Part shown: piece by piece, positions 1-5,665 of the stretch
How positions within the stretch are numbered: position 1 is the stretch's first letter
Layout: each line of letters begins with the position of its first letter
Assembly (NCBI GenBank): GCA_051881715.1
Contig: JBJEQK010000188.1
Location: 1-6,231, forward strand
Direction: 5' to 3'
Length of the DNA stretch: 6,231 nucleotides
Source: UBA1425 sp051881715
GTDB lineage: Bacteria; Bacillota; Clostridia; Oscillospirales; Acutalibacteraceae
Made by a program: the position numbers and the translations under genes
The notes under the pieces: generated by a model
Seen by the model: the letters and a program-made list of their open reading frames with translations, nothing else
Databases searched by the model: none
What the model was told of the DNA's origin: nothing

Positions 1-10
1 GTTTTGGCGT

Positions 11-47
11 GGGGAACCCTCGCCGGGGGTTCCCCGGTGCGAAGCAC
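11..47. repeat. Two adjacent GC-rich inverted repeats downstream of the leftward operon
   Basis: Positions 11-19 (GGGGAACCC) pair perfectly with 27-35 (GGGTTCCCC) across a 7-base loop. Right beside it, 37-40 (GTGC) pairs with 44-47 (GCAC) across GAA. They lie 34-70 bases beyond the stop codon of the leftward GDPD-like gene, so they could end or stabilise that transcript. Neither hairpin is followed by a T-tract on either strand, so a classical intrinsic terminator is not supported. The stretch 1-80 shows no gene I can recognise; it could also be an intergenic repeat present elsewhere in the genome. Confidence 0.5.
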
Positions 48-80
48 AAATCCCATAACTTTCCGTGAGGAGCGCATTTT

Positions 81-908
81 TCAGAAAGTATCGTAGTGCT
101 CAAAGTTCATATGGTCGCCGTCAAACAGGATGGAATACAGCGTGTCGGGTCGGTCGGTGATGATCATGCGCGGATTGAGAGAGAGCGCATAGTACATATC
201 GTATTTGGACTCCACACCTCGAATCGCCAGCGGCAGTACGGAGAAGCCTAAGATGGCCTGCTGCAATTCCGCCGTGACGGTGTCCGCCGTGGTCAGCAGC
301 ATACCGGCGCCGTTGTTTCGATAAACGGAGAGCAGTTCCCGGCACTGCTTGACATCGTGCAGATCCTTAAAACTCACGTCCAGATCGGCCGCAATGGGAA
401 ATGCACCGTAGTCTGCGGCGTGCAGCTCCAGATCCTCCCGGGAAAAGCCGGTCAGCAGAATGCGGCTGAGCAGATCGTATTGCTGCGCAAGGGCCAAAAG
501 CTTTTCCTGCGTGCGGAAGTTCATGACGTGCAGAACATAGCGCAGACTGGGTTCACCGGCATATTTTTCAAAAACCTTTTCCAGCGGCACAGAGACCTCG
601 GTGATATAGTCACTGCCCTCCGCCAGATAAGGAGTGCTGTCCTCTGCAAAGGAAACATCCAGCTCAATGGCGTAGGCGCCGCTGTTGACACTGTCGTGGA
701 CGGCCTGCATGGTATTTTTTACGTCGTTATAGCAGTCCGAGCTGGCGGCCAGAATAAAGTTGTCCGGCAGGGAGATCTGCTCCTCAAACGCTTCCTGCGC
801 CTTTTGGGTCAAGGGCTTGTCGAAAAAGCGGTAGGTGACGCCGTAAAAAATGCCGCCGGCGGCAATGACCGCGCTGAGTATGCCGATGAGGATACGTTTC
901 AGCAGCAT
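81..908 (-). CDS. Membrane-anchored GDPD-fold protein, catalytic residues lost (probable pseudoenzyme)
   Basis: A 275-residue protein with an N-terminal membrane segment (about residues 4-24 after MLLKR) and an extracytoplasmic domain resembling glycerophosphodiester phosphodiesterases. What matches the family: 'NTMQAVHDSVNSGAYAIELD' (residues 65-84), corresponding to the usual ENT...A...GA..IELDV block, and 'IITDRPDTL' near residue 249-257, the usual C-terminal ITDRP signature. What is missing: the HRG histidine (here AASSD, 54-58), the second histidine of the HD motif (here YLAEGSD, 94-100), and the later acidic/Lys strand (here VLHVMN, 125-130). Hydrolysis of glycerophosphodiesters is therefore unlikely; ligand binding or scaffolding is possible. 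I chose the ATG at 908 because GGAAG (916-920) sits 7 bases upstream. A TTG 21 bases further upstream would add seven residues but has no such site. The start overlaps the end of the kinase gene by 10 bases, suggesting translational coupling. Confidence 0.8.
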   Translation of the reverse strand: MLLKRILIGILSAVIAAGGIFYGVTYRFFDKPLTQKAQEAFEEQISLPDNFILAASSDCYNDVKNTMQAVHDSVNSGAYAIELDVSFAEDSTPYLAEGSDYITEVSVPLEKVFEKYAGEPSLRYVLHVMNFRTQEKLLALAQQYDLLSRILLTGFSREDLELHAADYGAFPIAADLDVSFKDLHDVKQCRELLSVYRNNGAGMLLTTADTVTAELQQAILGFSVLPLAIRGVESKYDMYYALSLNPRMIITDRPDTLYSILFDGDHMNFEHYDTF

Positions 909-2041
909 GGAGACACTTCCTTTTTGCAAAGCTTTGCGGCGGCTTCAGCGGTGATGGACTGCATCCGGGACATTTTGCGCTCCATGTCTGCGACCAGTGC
1001 GAATTGGGTGCGGCAGCGGATGAGATTGTGCTCAGGATAGGCGGTGTGGAAATAGGTGTCGCCGTTCAGATAGTCCGTCAGGAAGCGGATGCCGCACTCA
1101 TAGGTCAACAGCTTGGCGGAGAAGGGGAGGTACTCGATCTCCCGGTCGGTCAAGCTGCTGCCGGCGGTGGAAAGGTAACCCTCCACATAGGCACGGTACA
1201 AGTCAAGACTGAGGGAAACTTTGGAAACATCCTTTTCGTCCTCGTCGGCTGTGTTGGCGCCGAATCGGATGCTGTCGCCGAAATCGTACAGGGACAGTCC
1301 CGGCATCACGGTGTCCAGATCGACCACGCACAGCCCCTGACGGGTCGTGTTGTCGAAGAGGATGTTGTTGAGCTTGGTGTCGTTGTGGGTGACGCGCAGG
1401 GGAAGTTCCCCCTTTTTCAGCAGATCGAGCAGAACGTGCGTGTCCGCTTCCCGAGCAAGGGCAAAGTCGATCTCCGTCTGCACACCGGCGGCACGACCGG
1501 CGGCATCCTCAGCGATGGCTGTTTTCAGCGCCTCAAATCGGGAAACGGTGTTGTGGAAATCGGGAATCGTTTCGTGCAGTGTTTTGCTGGGATAGTCCGC
1601 CAGCATACACTGGAAATTGCCGAATGCCGCACCGGCTTTGCGGAAATCGTCGGGGTTCTCGATGCTCTGCAAGGTGTAGGTGTCGGCAACGAAGTTGTAC
1701 ACCCGCATACAGTCGCCCGTCGCCGTGCGGTAATAGCGTTCGCCCTCCTTGGTGGGATAGACGGTCAGGGTCTCCCTGGCAGGATCGCCGCCGTTTTTGC
1801 GGATCACGTCGGCAAGATAAGCGGTGACCCGATGGACGTTTTCCATCAGCTGGTCGGGATTGCGAAAGACGTTGGTGTTGATGCGCTGGAGAATGTAGCC
1901 GGTTTCGCTGTTTTCCTGCCGATAGGTGACCATCAGGGTGTCGTTGATGTGACCGCACCCGATGGGACGGTAGGAGATAAGGGTGCCGGGCAGGTCAAAG
2001 TGGGACAAAATTTCGTGCACATAGGCATCGCTTAACTGCAT
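899..2041 (-). CDS. NahK-like sugar 1-kinase (aminoglycoside phosphotransferase fold)
   Basis: A 380-residue cytoplasmic kinase of the APH/choline kinase fold, most like N-acetylhexosamine 1-kinases (about 360 residues), which use ATP to phosphorylate GlcNAc/GalNAc at the anomeric carbon. Visible motifs: a nucleotide-loop segment PIGCGHINDT (26-35); the Brenner-type catalytic motif THNDTKLNN (218-226) with D221 as catalytic base; and the metal-binding VVDLDT (239-244) followed by MPGLSLYDFGDSIRFGA (246-262), very characteristic of the NahK/'mucin desulfatase' (MdsC-like) group. All key residues are intact. The ATG at 2041 follows an AAAAGGAG site (2052-2059) by 10 bases and a consensus promoter with a leader of about 27 bases. 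It is first gene of a leftward operon with the pseudo-GDPD gene. The exact sugar cannot be read from sequence; no lacto-N-biose phosphorylase gene is in view, so use of the nahK symbol would be premature. Confidence 0.88.
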   Translation of the reverse strand: MQLSDAYVHEILSHFDLPGTLISYRPIGCGHINDTLMVTYRQENSETGYILQRINTNVFRNPDQLMENVHRVTAYLADVIRKNGGDPARETLTVYPTKEGERYYRTATGDCMRVYNFVADTYTLQSIENPDDFRKAGAAFGNFQCMLADYPSKTLHETIPDFHNTVSRFEALKTAIAEDAAGRAAGVQTEIDFALAREADTHVLLDLLKKGELPLRVTHNDTKLNNILFDNTTRQGLCVVDLDTVMPGLSLYDFGDSIRFGANTADEDEKDVSKVSLSLDLYRAYVEGYLSTAGSSLTDREIEYLPFSAKLLTYECGIRFLTDYLNGDTYFHTAYPEHNLIRCRTQFALVADMERKMSRMQSITAEAAAKLCKKEVSPCC

Positions 2042-2074
2042 GGTGACATTACTCCTTTTATAGGAATCGTCTCA

Positions 2075-2103
2075 ATTATAACGGGATTCGAAGAATCTGT
2101 CAA
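2075..2103 (-). promoter_or_regulatory. Consensus sigma-A promoter of the kinase operon
   Basis: On the minus strand, TTGACA (2098-2103) and TATAAT (2075-2080) are separated by exactly 17 bases, a perfect housekeeping promoter. The predicted transcription start is near 2068, leaving a leader of about 27 bases to the kinase ATG that contains the AAAAGGAG ribosome binding site. A promoter this strong in front of a catabolic-type operon suggests it needs a repressor, consistent with the inverted repeat in its spacer. Confidence 0.88.
2085..2097. promoter_or_regulatory. Candidate operator: inverted repeat GATTC-GAA-GAATC
   Basis: A 13-base inverted repeat with perfect 5-base arms fills most of the spacer between the -10 and -35 boxes of the leftward promoter. 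A protein bound here would block RNA polymerase on that promoter and sits 12 bases from the -35 box of the rightward promoter. The position supports a regulatory role, but the repeat is short and could be chance; no regulator gene is in the window. Confidence 0.4.
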
Positions 2104-2108
2104 TAGAC

Positions 2109-2137
2109 TTGTTAAGTTGGAAAAAATGTGGTACAAT
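2109..2137 (+). promoter_or_regulatory. Extended -10 promoter of the aldolase-PHP operon
   Basis: TTGTTA (2109-2114, four of six consensus bases) and TACAAT (2132-2137, five of six) are separated by 17 bases, with TG at 2129-2130 giving an extended -10. Predicted transcription start is near 2144. The -35 box lies 5 bases from the -35 box of the divergent promoter, so the two form a back-to-back pair. The -10 box overlaps the first ATG of the aldolase frame (2136-2138), which affects the start call of that gene. Confidence 0.7.
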
Positions 2138-3278
2138 GAGTGAAAAGTATAAAGGAGTGGTCTCTACGGTTTTGGATACGTTGACTGCCTTCTCCAATTT
2201 CTACGGCAAAAACGGGGAATTGGTTCTGGCAGGCGGTGGAAATACATCGGCGAAAGACGGCAATGTTTTATATATCAAAGGCTCGGGCACCTCTTTGGCG
2301 ACCATCACGCCGGAGGGCTTTGTGGCGATGGACCGCACGAAGCTGGCGGCGATGATGGAAAAGGAATATCCCACCGAGGATGCCCCGCGGGAAGCGGCGG
2401 CGCTGGCGGACATGATGGCGTCGAAGCTGCCGGGGCAGGCAGAGAAAAGACCCAGCGTGGAAACACTGCTGCACGCCCTGTTCCCCATGCGGTACGTTCT
2501 GCACCTGCATCCTGCGCTGGTCAACGGTCTGACCTGCGGACGGGAGGGTGAAGCGAGGATGCACGCCCTGTTCCCGGATGCTGTATGGGTGGAAATCTGC
2601 AAGCCCGGCTATATTTTGGCGAAGCTTTGCAAAGAACGCATGACCGCCTACAAGGCCGCAAACGGCAGGGATGCGGATATGCTGTTTTTGCAGAACCACG
2701 GCGTGTTTCTGGCGGCGGATTCCGATGCCGAACTGGGGGAAATGCTCCGGCACGTTTTGCACACACTGCAAGAAAACTGTACACAGCAGGCGGATCTCAC
2801 CCCTGCCGTGGCGGAAGATGCGCAGATCTGCGCCTTCGCACACACCCTCGCCAAACTATACGGGGCGGGAGCGGTGTGCCTGTTCAACGGCTGTCGGGAG
2901 GCGGTGCGTTTTGCCGAGAGTCGGGAGAGTGCCGAACCGCTGCTGGAGCCGTTCACGCCGGATCATATCGTGTACTGCAAGGCACATCCGCTGTATTTGC
3001 AGGACGTGGAAACGGCGGCGCAGGCGTTTGCGGCGTACAGGGAAAAGCACGGCTATGCGCCCAAGATCGTCCTTGTGAAGGGATGGGGCTTCTTCGCCGT
3101 GGCAGACACCGAAAAGCAGGCACAGACGGCACAGCTTCTGTTTTTGGACGCCATGAAGATCGCCGTATACAGCCGCGCATTCGGCGGCGCACTGCCGATG
3201 ACGGCGCAGATGACAGATTTTATTGTGAACTGGGAAGTCGAGGCCTACCGTGCCAAGGCGGCCGCAAAGCAGGGATGA
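2136..3278 (+). CDS. Class II aldolase/adducin-family sugar-phosphate aldolase
   Basis: A zinc-dependent class II aldolase of the long, RhaD-like kind, 380 residues from the ATG at 2136. Motifs by that numbering: substrate phosphate-binding AGGGNTSAKDG (32-42), LYIKGSGTSLATIT (45-58), SVET with the candidate catalytic acid E109, the metal ligands H123 and H125 (LHLHP), and the third ligand H188 (LQNHG). The C-terminal half, ending in DFIVNWEVEAYR, resembles the aldolase part of bifunctional rhamnulose-1-phosphate aldolase/dehydrogenase proteins, but no dehydrogenase domain follows. Such enzymes cleave ketose 1-phosphates to DHAP and an aldehyde; the substrate here is unknown. Start is unresolved: the ATG at 2136 lies inside the predicted -10 box and has no ribosome binding site. 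AAAGGAG at 2151-2157 points instead to a downstream start, such as TTG at 2172 (368 residues, spacing 14) or GTG at 2157. The recognisable family sequence begins after 2172, so either is compatible. Confidence 0.9.
   Translation: MSEKYKGVVSTVLDTLTAFSNFYGKNGELVLAGGGNTSAKDGNVLYIKGSGTSLATITPEGFVAMDRTKLAAMMEKEYPTEDAPREAAALADMMASKLPGQAEKRPSVETLLHALFPMRYVLHLHPALVNGLTCGREGEARMHALFPDAVWVEICKPGYILAKLCKERMTAYKAANGRDADMLFLQNHGVFLAADSDAELGEMLRHVLHTLQENCTQQADLTPAVAEDAQICAFAHTLAKLYGAGAVCLFNGCREAVRFAESRESAEPLLEPFTPDHIVYCKAHPLYLQDVETAAQAFAAYREKHGYAPKIVLVKGWGFFAVADTEKQAQTAQLLFLDAMKIAVYSRAFGGALPMTAQMTDFIVNWEVEAYRAKAAAKQG
2151..2157 (+). promoter_or_regulatory. Ribosome binding site arguing for a downstream aldolase start
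   Basis: AAAGGAG lies inside the reading frame if translation began at ATG 2136, but lies in the leader of a transcript starting near 2144. The nearest in-frame start beyond it is TTG at 2172, 14 bases away, which is longer than usual. It resembles the site of the divergent kinase (both are TATAAA then GGAGT), which supports it as a genuine leader element. Confidence 0.5.
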
Positions 3279-3280
3279 CG

Positions 3281-4444
3281 ATGGACAAATATTTACAGCT
3301 TCTGAATGCACCGACCGCCGAAGAGCGGCTTTTGAATCTGCAAAAGATACTGTGCGACGAAACGGAAAAGCCGGCGGTTTCCGACGTTTTCGTCAACAAT
3401 CATATTCACACGACCTATTCCTTTTCCCCGTATTCACCCACGGCGGCGGTGTATTACGCCCGAAAGGCGACACTGCCCACCGCCGGAATTATGGATCACG
3501 ACTCCATGGCCGGTGCGAGAGAATTCATCCGTGCCGGGGAGATCGCCGGCGTGGCGACGACGGTGGGCGTGGAGTGCCGTGTGCGCCTGAGCGGTACGCC
3601 CATTGCGGACAGATTTATCAACAACACCGACCAAAAGGGTATCGCCTACATGGCACTGCACGGCGTACCCCACGGCAAGATCGACCATGTGCAGCGGCAT
3701 TTTGCGCCTCTGCGGGAAAAACGCAACGACAGAACGCGCAAAATGGTGCATAATATCAATGCGCTGCTCCAAGACAGCGGGATCGTGCTCAGCTTCGACG
3801 GGGACGTTTTGCCGCTTTCGCACTTTGCCGACGGCGGCAGTGTGACGGAGCGGCATCTGATCTTTGCCCTGTGCCGCAAGATCATCGGGCTTTGCGGCAA
3901 GGAACACACGGCGGACTTTGTGGAAAACACGCTGGGAATCGCCCTGAGCGACAAGCAGAAAAAATTGCTGACCGATATGGACAATCCCTATTTTGACTAC
4001 GACCTGCTGGGCGTGCTGAAATCCGCTTTCGTGGAAAAGATCTATGTGCCCGCCGAGGAGGAGTGTATGCACATCTCCGAACTGTCGAGGCTCGCTAAGG
4101 AAACGGACGCCCTGCTGTGTTACGCCTATCTCGGCGATGTGCAGGACAGCGTGACAGGGGACAAGCGTTCCGGAAAGTTTGAGGATGCCTATCTCGAGGA
4201 GCTGTTCGCCGTACTGCGGCAGTACGATGTGGATGCCGTGACCTATATGCCCTCCCGCAATACCCTCGCACAGCTGCGGCGGGTGCAAACGCTGTGCGCA
4301 GAGGGCGGCTTTTTGCAGATCTCCGGCGAGGACATCAACTCGCCGCGGCAGAAGTTCATCTGTCCGCAGCTGAGTATGCCGGAATTTCGCCATCTGGCAG
4401 ACGCCACATGGGCGCTGATCGAGCGGGAACGCGCCCGCTCCTAA
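3281..4444 (+). CDS. PHP-domain metal-dependent phosphoesterase
   Basis: A 387-residue cytoplasmic protein of the polymerase and histidinol phosphatase (PHP) superfamily, which hydrolyses phosphoesters with a cluster of two or three metal ions. Ligand motifs visible: NHIHTTYSFSP with H41 and H43, MDHDS with D72/H73/D74, GVECRV with E98, and MALHGVPH (H128 and H131). A late ISGEDINSPRQ segment (347-356) is at the place where family members usually carry the last Asp/His ligands. The middle (about 140-300) is a long helical insertion not seen in minimal PHP phosphatases. The frame could start at ATG 3275, overlapping the aldolase stop as ATGA. I chose ATG 3281 because AGGG (3271-3274) gives it a 6-base spacing, whereas it abuts the first ATG. 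The two genes are surely co-transcribed. Substrate unknown; a sugar phosphate linked to the aldolase reaction is an inference. Confidence 0.88.
   Translation: MDKYLQLLNAPTAEERLLNLQKILCDETEKPAVSDVFVNNHIHTTYSFSPYSPTAAVYYARKATLPTAGIMDHDSMAGAREFIRAGEIAGVATTVGVECRVRLSGTPIADRFINNTDQKGIAYMALHGVPHGKIDHVQRHFAPLREKRNDRTRKMVHNINALLQDSGIVLSFDGDVLPLSHFADGGSVTERHLIFALCRKIIGLCGKEHTADFVENTLGIALSDKQKKLLTDMDNPYFDYDLLGVLKSAFVEKIYVPAEEECMHISELSRLAKETDALLCYAYLGDVQDSVTGDKRSGKFEDAYLEELFAVLRQYDVDAVTYMPSRNTLAQLRRVQTLCAEGGFLQISGEDINSPRQKFICPQLSMPEFRHLADATWALIERERARS
4421..4440. other. GC-rich hairpin at the 3' end of the PHP gene
   Basis: GAGCGGG (4421-4427) pairs perfectly with CCCGCTC (4434-4440) across a 6-base loop, ending one base before the PHP stop codon. 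No T-run follows (the next bases are CTAAACGTG), so it is not a standard terminator. It could slow polymerase or protect the 3' end of the aldolase-PHP message. It may also simply reflect the arginine-rich coding end of the gene. Confidence 0.35.
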
Positions 4445-4461
4445 ACGTGTATATATGCCAT

Positions 4462-4481
4462 GCGGACGGCTGAATGTCCGC
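4462..4481. other. Inverted repeat in the leader of the secreted-protein gene
   Basis: GCGGAC (4462-4467) pairs with GTCCGC (4476-4481) around an 8-base loop in the 59-base gap between the PHP stop and the next start. It ends 10 bases before the GGAG ribosome binding site (4492-4495). There is no T-tract, so termination is doubtful; a leader hairpin or protein site is possible. I see no convincing promoter in the gap, so read-through from the PHP gene remains possible. Confidence 0.35.
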
Positions 4482-4503
4482 CGAAAAGGAAGGAGAAACC
4501 ACT

Positions 4504-5256
4504 ATGAAAAAAATCATTGCTGCAATCCTGTGCTTCTGCTTGCTGATGGGCACCTGTGTGATGGGTGTGTCGGCGGCGGAAAAGGTGTATTCCCTGACCA
4601 TGGGCGTACACAAGTATTCGGTCAACAATACCGTCTCCGACGGTGCGGGTATCGCTTCTGTGACCTATGTGCGCCAAAAGGACGGCTCCACAGGCAGTGC
4701 GAACAGACTGTACGACATTGAAAAAGGCGAAAAATTTACCGTGACCACCGCATTGAAAGAGGGACAGGAAGCGTACTACGCATTTCTCGGCTGGATCGAC
4801 ATGGACGGCGTCATCATCAGCCATGACTATACCATCGAGGTGACCATGGACAGCTCCAAGGCGGTGTTCGCCGTGTATACGGAGTGCGCCGACCGCTATG
4901 TGGTCTCCTACAGTTACAGCGGTACAGGCAAGGTTTCCGCATCCTCTGACAGAGTTTCTTATCCCGGCACGGACTGCATCAGTGTTTTGAAAGGGGCGTC
5001 CGTCACCTTTAAGTTTACGCCCTCCAAGGGTTATTATGCCGTCTATGTCAAGGTGGACGGTGAGAAGGTCAGTATGCTGGGCTATTCTTTCCGCGCACTG
5101 AAAACGGCCGTGAGCGACGGCAAGATCAAGGATGCATTTTCGGCAATCGTCAATTATGTAAAATTCCTTTTGGGCAAGGAAGCGACCTACACCATCGAGG
5201 ATGTGCAGACAGACCACACGTTTGAAGTCGGTTTTATGAAACCGTATTTCAGTTAA
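4504..5256 (+). CDS. Secreted protein with bacterial-repeat (Flg_new-like) domains
   Basis: A 250-residue exported protein of unknown function. The ATG at 4504 has GGAG (4492-4495) 8 bases upstream and opens a classic signal peptide: MKK, a hydrophobic core to about residue 21, and a VSA-AE cleavage site near residue 24. The mature part is beta-rich. AFLGWIDMDGVIISHDYTI (93-111) with the following SKAVFAVY resembles the Listeria-Bacteroides-type repeat. GTGKVSASSD (140-149), GASVTFKFTPSKGYYAVYVK (164-183) and TYTIEDVQTDHTFEVGF (228-244) match the 'bacterial repeat' fold common on Firmicute surface proteins. This second unit appears split by a charged/helical stretch at about 194-226. There is no LPXTG motif or C-terminal membrane anchor, so it is probably released or held non-covalently. 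It may be an adhesive or structural surface factor; no catalytic motif is seen. No functional link to the upstream genes is evident. Confidence 0.8.
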   Translation: MKKIIAAILCFCLLMGTCVMGVSAAEKVYSLTMGVHKYSVNNTVSDGAGIASVTYVRQKDGSTGSANRLYDIEKGEKFTVTTALKEGQEAYYAFLGWIDMDGVIISHDYTIEVTMDSSKAVFAVYTECADRYVVSYSYSGTGKVSASSDRVSYPGTDCISVLKGASVTFKFTPSKGYYAVYVKVDGEKVSMLGYSFRALKTAVSDGKIKDAFSAIVNYVKFLLGKEATYTIEDVQTDHTFEVGFMKPYFS

Positions 5257-5270
5257 GGCAATGCTGACAT

Positions 5271-5311
5271 AAAAATTTTTCTTGCATATATTCCTGTCTG
5301 CCGACCATACT
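5271..5311 (+). promoter_or_regulatory. Possible promoter of the DUF378 gene with an A5T5 tract
   Basis: TTGCAT (5282-5287) and CATACT (5306-5311) each match four of six consensus bases with an 18-base spacer. A symmetric A5T5 tract (5271-5280) lies immediately upstream of the -35 box, where an UP element would be. The predicted start near 5318 would leave a leader of about 26 bases with AAGGAG in it. An alternative -10, TACTAT, two bases downstream, would give a 20-base spacer. This is the only element I see in the 87-base gap. Confidence 0.42.
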
Positions 5312-5343
5312 ATTGGCGAAAAGCAGATAAGGAGTTGAATGAA

Positions 5344-5568
5344 ATGCTTGATAGAATCTCGTTGATCCTGGTCGTGATCGGCGCGCTGAACTGGGGCAGT
5401 ATCGGTCTGTTTCAGTTTGATGTGGTTGCGTGGATCTTCGGCGGTCAGGGTGCAGTAGTCAGCCGGATCATATACACATTGGTTGCGCTCGCAGGTGTCT
5501 GGTGCCTGTCTCTGCTGTTCAGAGAGAATGCACTGCTGACAGACGGCGCAGACGGCTCTTCTAAATAA
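5344..5568 (+). CDS. DUF378-family small membrane protein
   Basis: A 74-residue protein with two membrane segments (about 5-24 and 40-60) and a short polar C-terminal tail. The signature ISLILVVIGALNWGSIGLF (5-23), followed by FDVVAWIFGG and then SRIIYTLVALAG, is the hallmark of the DUF378 family, whose function is not known. Its length is usual for the family. I chose ATG 5344 because AAGGAG (5329-5334) is 9 bases upstream; a TTG at 5335 in the same frame directly abuts that site and would add three residues. The gene is followed 12 bases later by a strong terminator, and probably has its own promoter, so it looks like a single-gene unit. Confidence 0.9.
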   Translation: MLDRISLILVVIGALNWGSIGLFQFDVVAWIFGGQGAVVSRIIYTLVALAGVWCLSLLFRENALLTDGADGSSK

Positions 5569-5579
5569 CAAGGTTCACA

Positions 5580-5622
5580 AAAAGCAGATCGCATGAAAAC
5601 GTGCGGTCTGCTTTTCTTTTTT
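5580..5622 (+). terminator. Strong intrinsic terminator, possibly bidirectional
   Basis: A 16-base-pair stem (5580-5595 with 5600-5615, including two G-U pairs) closes on an AAAA loop. A T-rich run interrupted by one C follows (5612-5622). It lies just after the DUF378 stop and ends that transcript. The left flank begins with five A residues, which read as a T-run on the other strand, so it may also stop the leftward DUF4143 gene that converges on it from 5666. Confidence 0.92.
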
Positions 5623-5665
5623 GGACAATCGTCCTATTCCCTGCAAACGAATCCCCGTTTTTGCT

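Noticed and set aside
909..929. Upstream TTG start (929) for the GDPD-like gene
   Set aside because: It would bury the GGAAG site within the coding sequence, and the ATG at 908 has ideal spacing and begins the membrane segment directly.
357..1040. Open frame on the + strand (227 codons), opposite the GDPD-like gene
   Set aside because: It mirrors the coding strand of the GDPD-like and kinase genes and shows no family motif.
1004..2035. Long open frame on the + strand (343 codons), opposite the kinase gene
   Set aside because: It is the antisense of a well-supported kinase with intact motifs. The translation is Val/Gly-rich without any recognisable family; it is typical of a shadow frame in GC-rich DNA.
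2585..3274. N-terminal extension of the PHP frame through the aldolase gene
   Set aside because: This is the aldolase gene read in another frame, Arg/Gly-rich and without motifs; the PHP protein starts at 3281 (or 3275) with a ribosome binding site.
3434..4393. Open frame on the - strand (319 codons), opposite the PHP gene
   Set aside because: Histidine- and glutamine-rich antisense translation of a gene with clear PHP motifs; no independent support.
4445..4460. TATATAT stretch as a -10 box for the secreted-protein gene
   Set aside because: No acceptable -35 box lies about 17 bases upstream, where the sequence is GC-rich coding DNA.
4441..5571. Open frame on the - strand (376 codons) across the secreted protein and DUF378 genes
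   Set aside because: It spans two convincing genes plus their gap and has no family resemblance; long only by chance.
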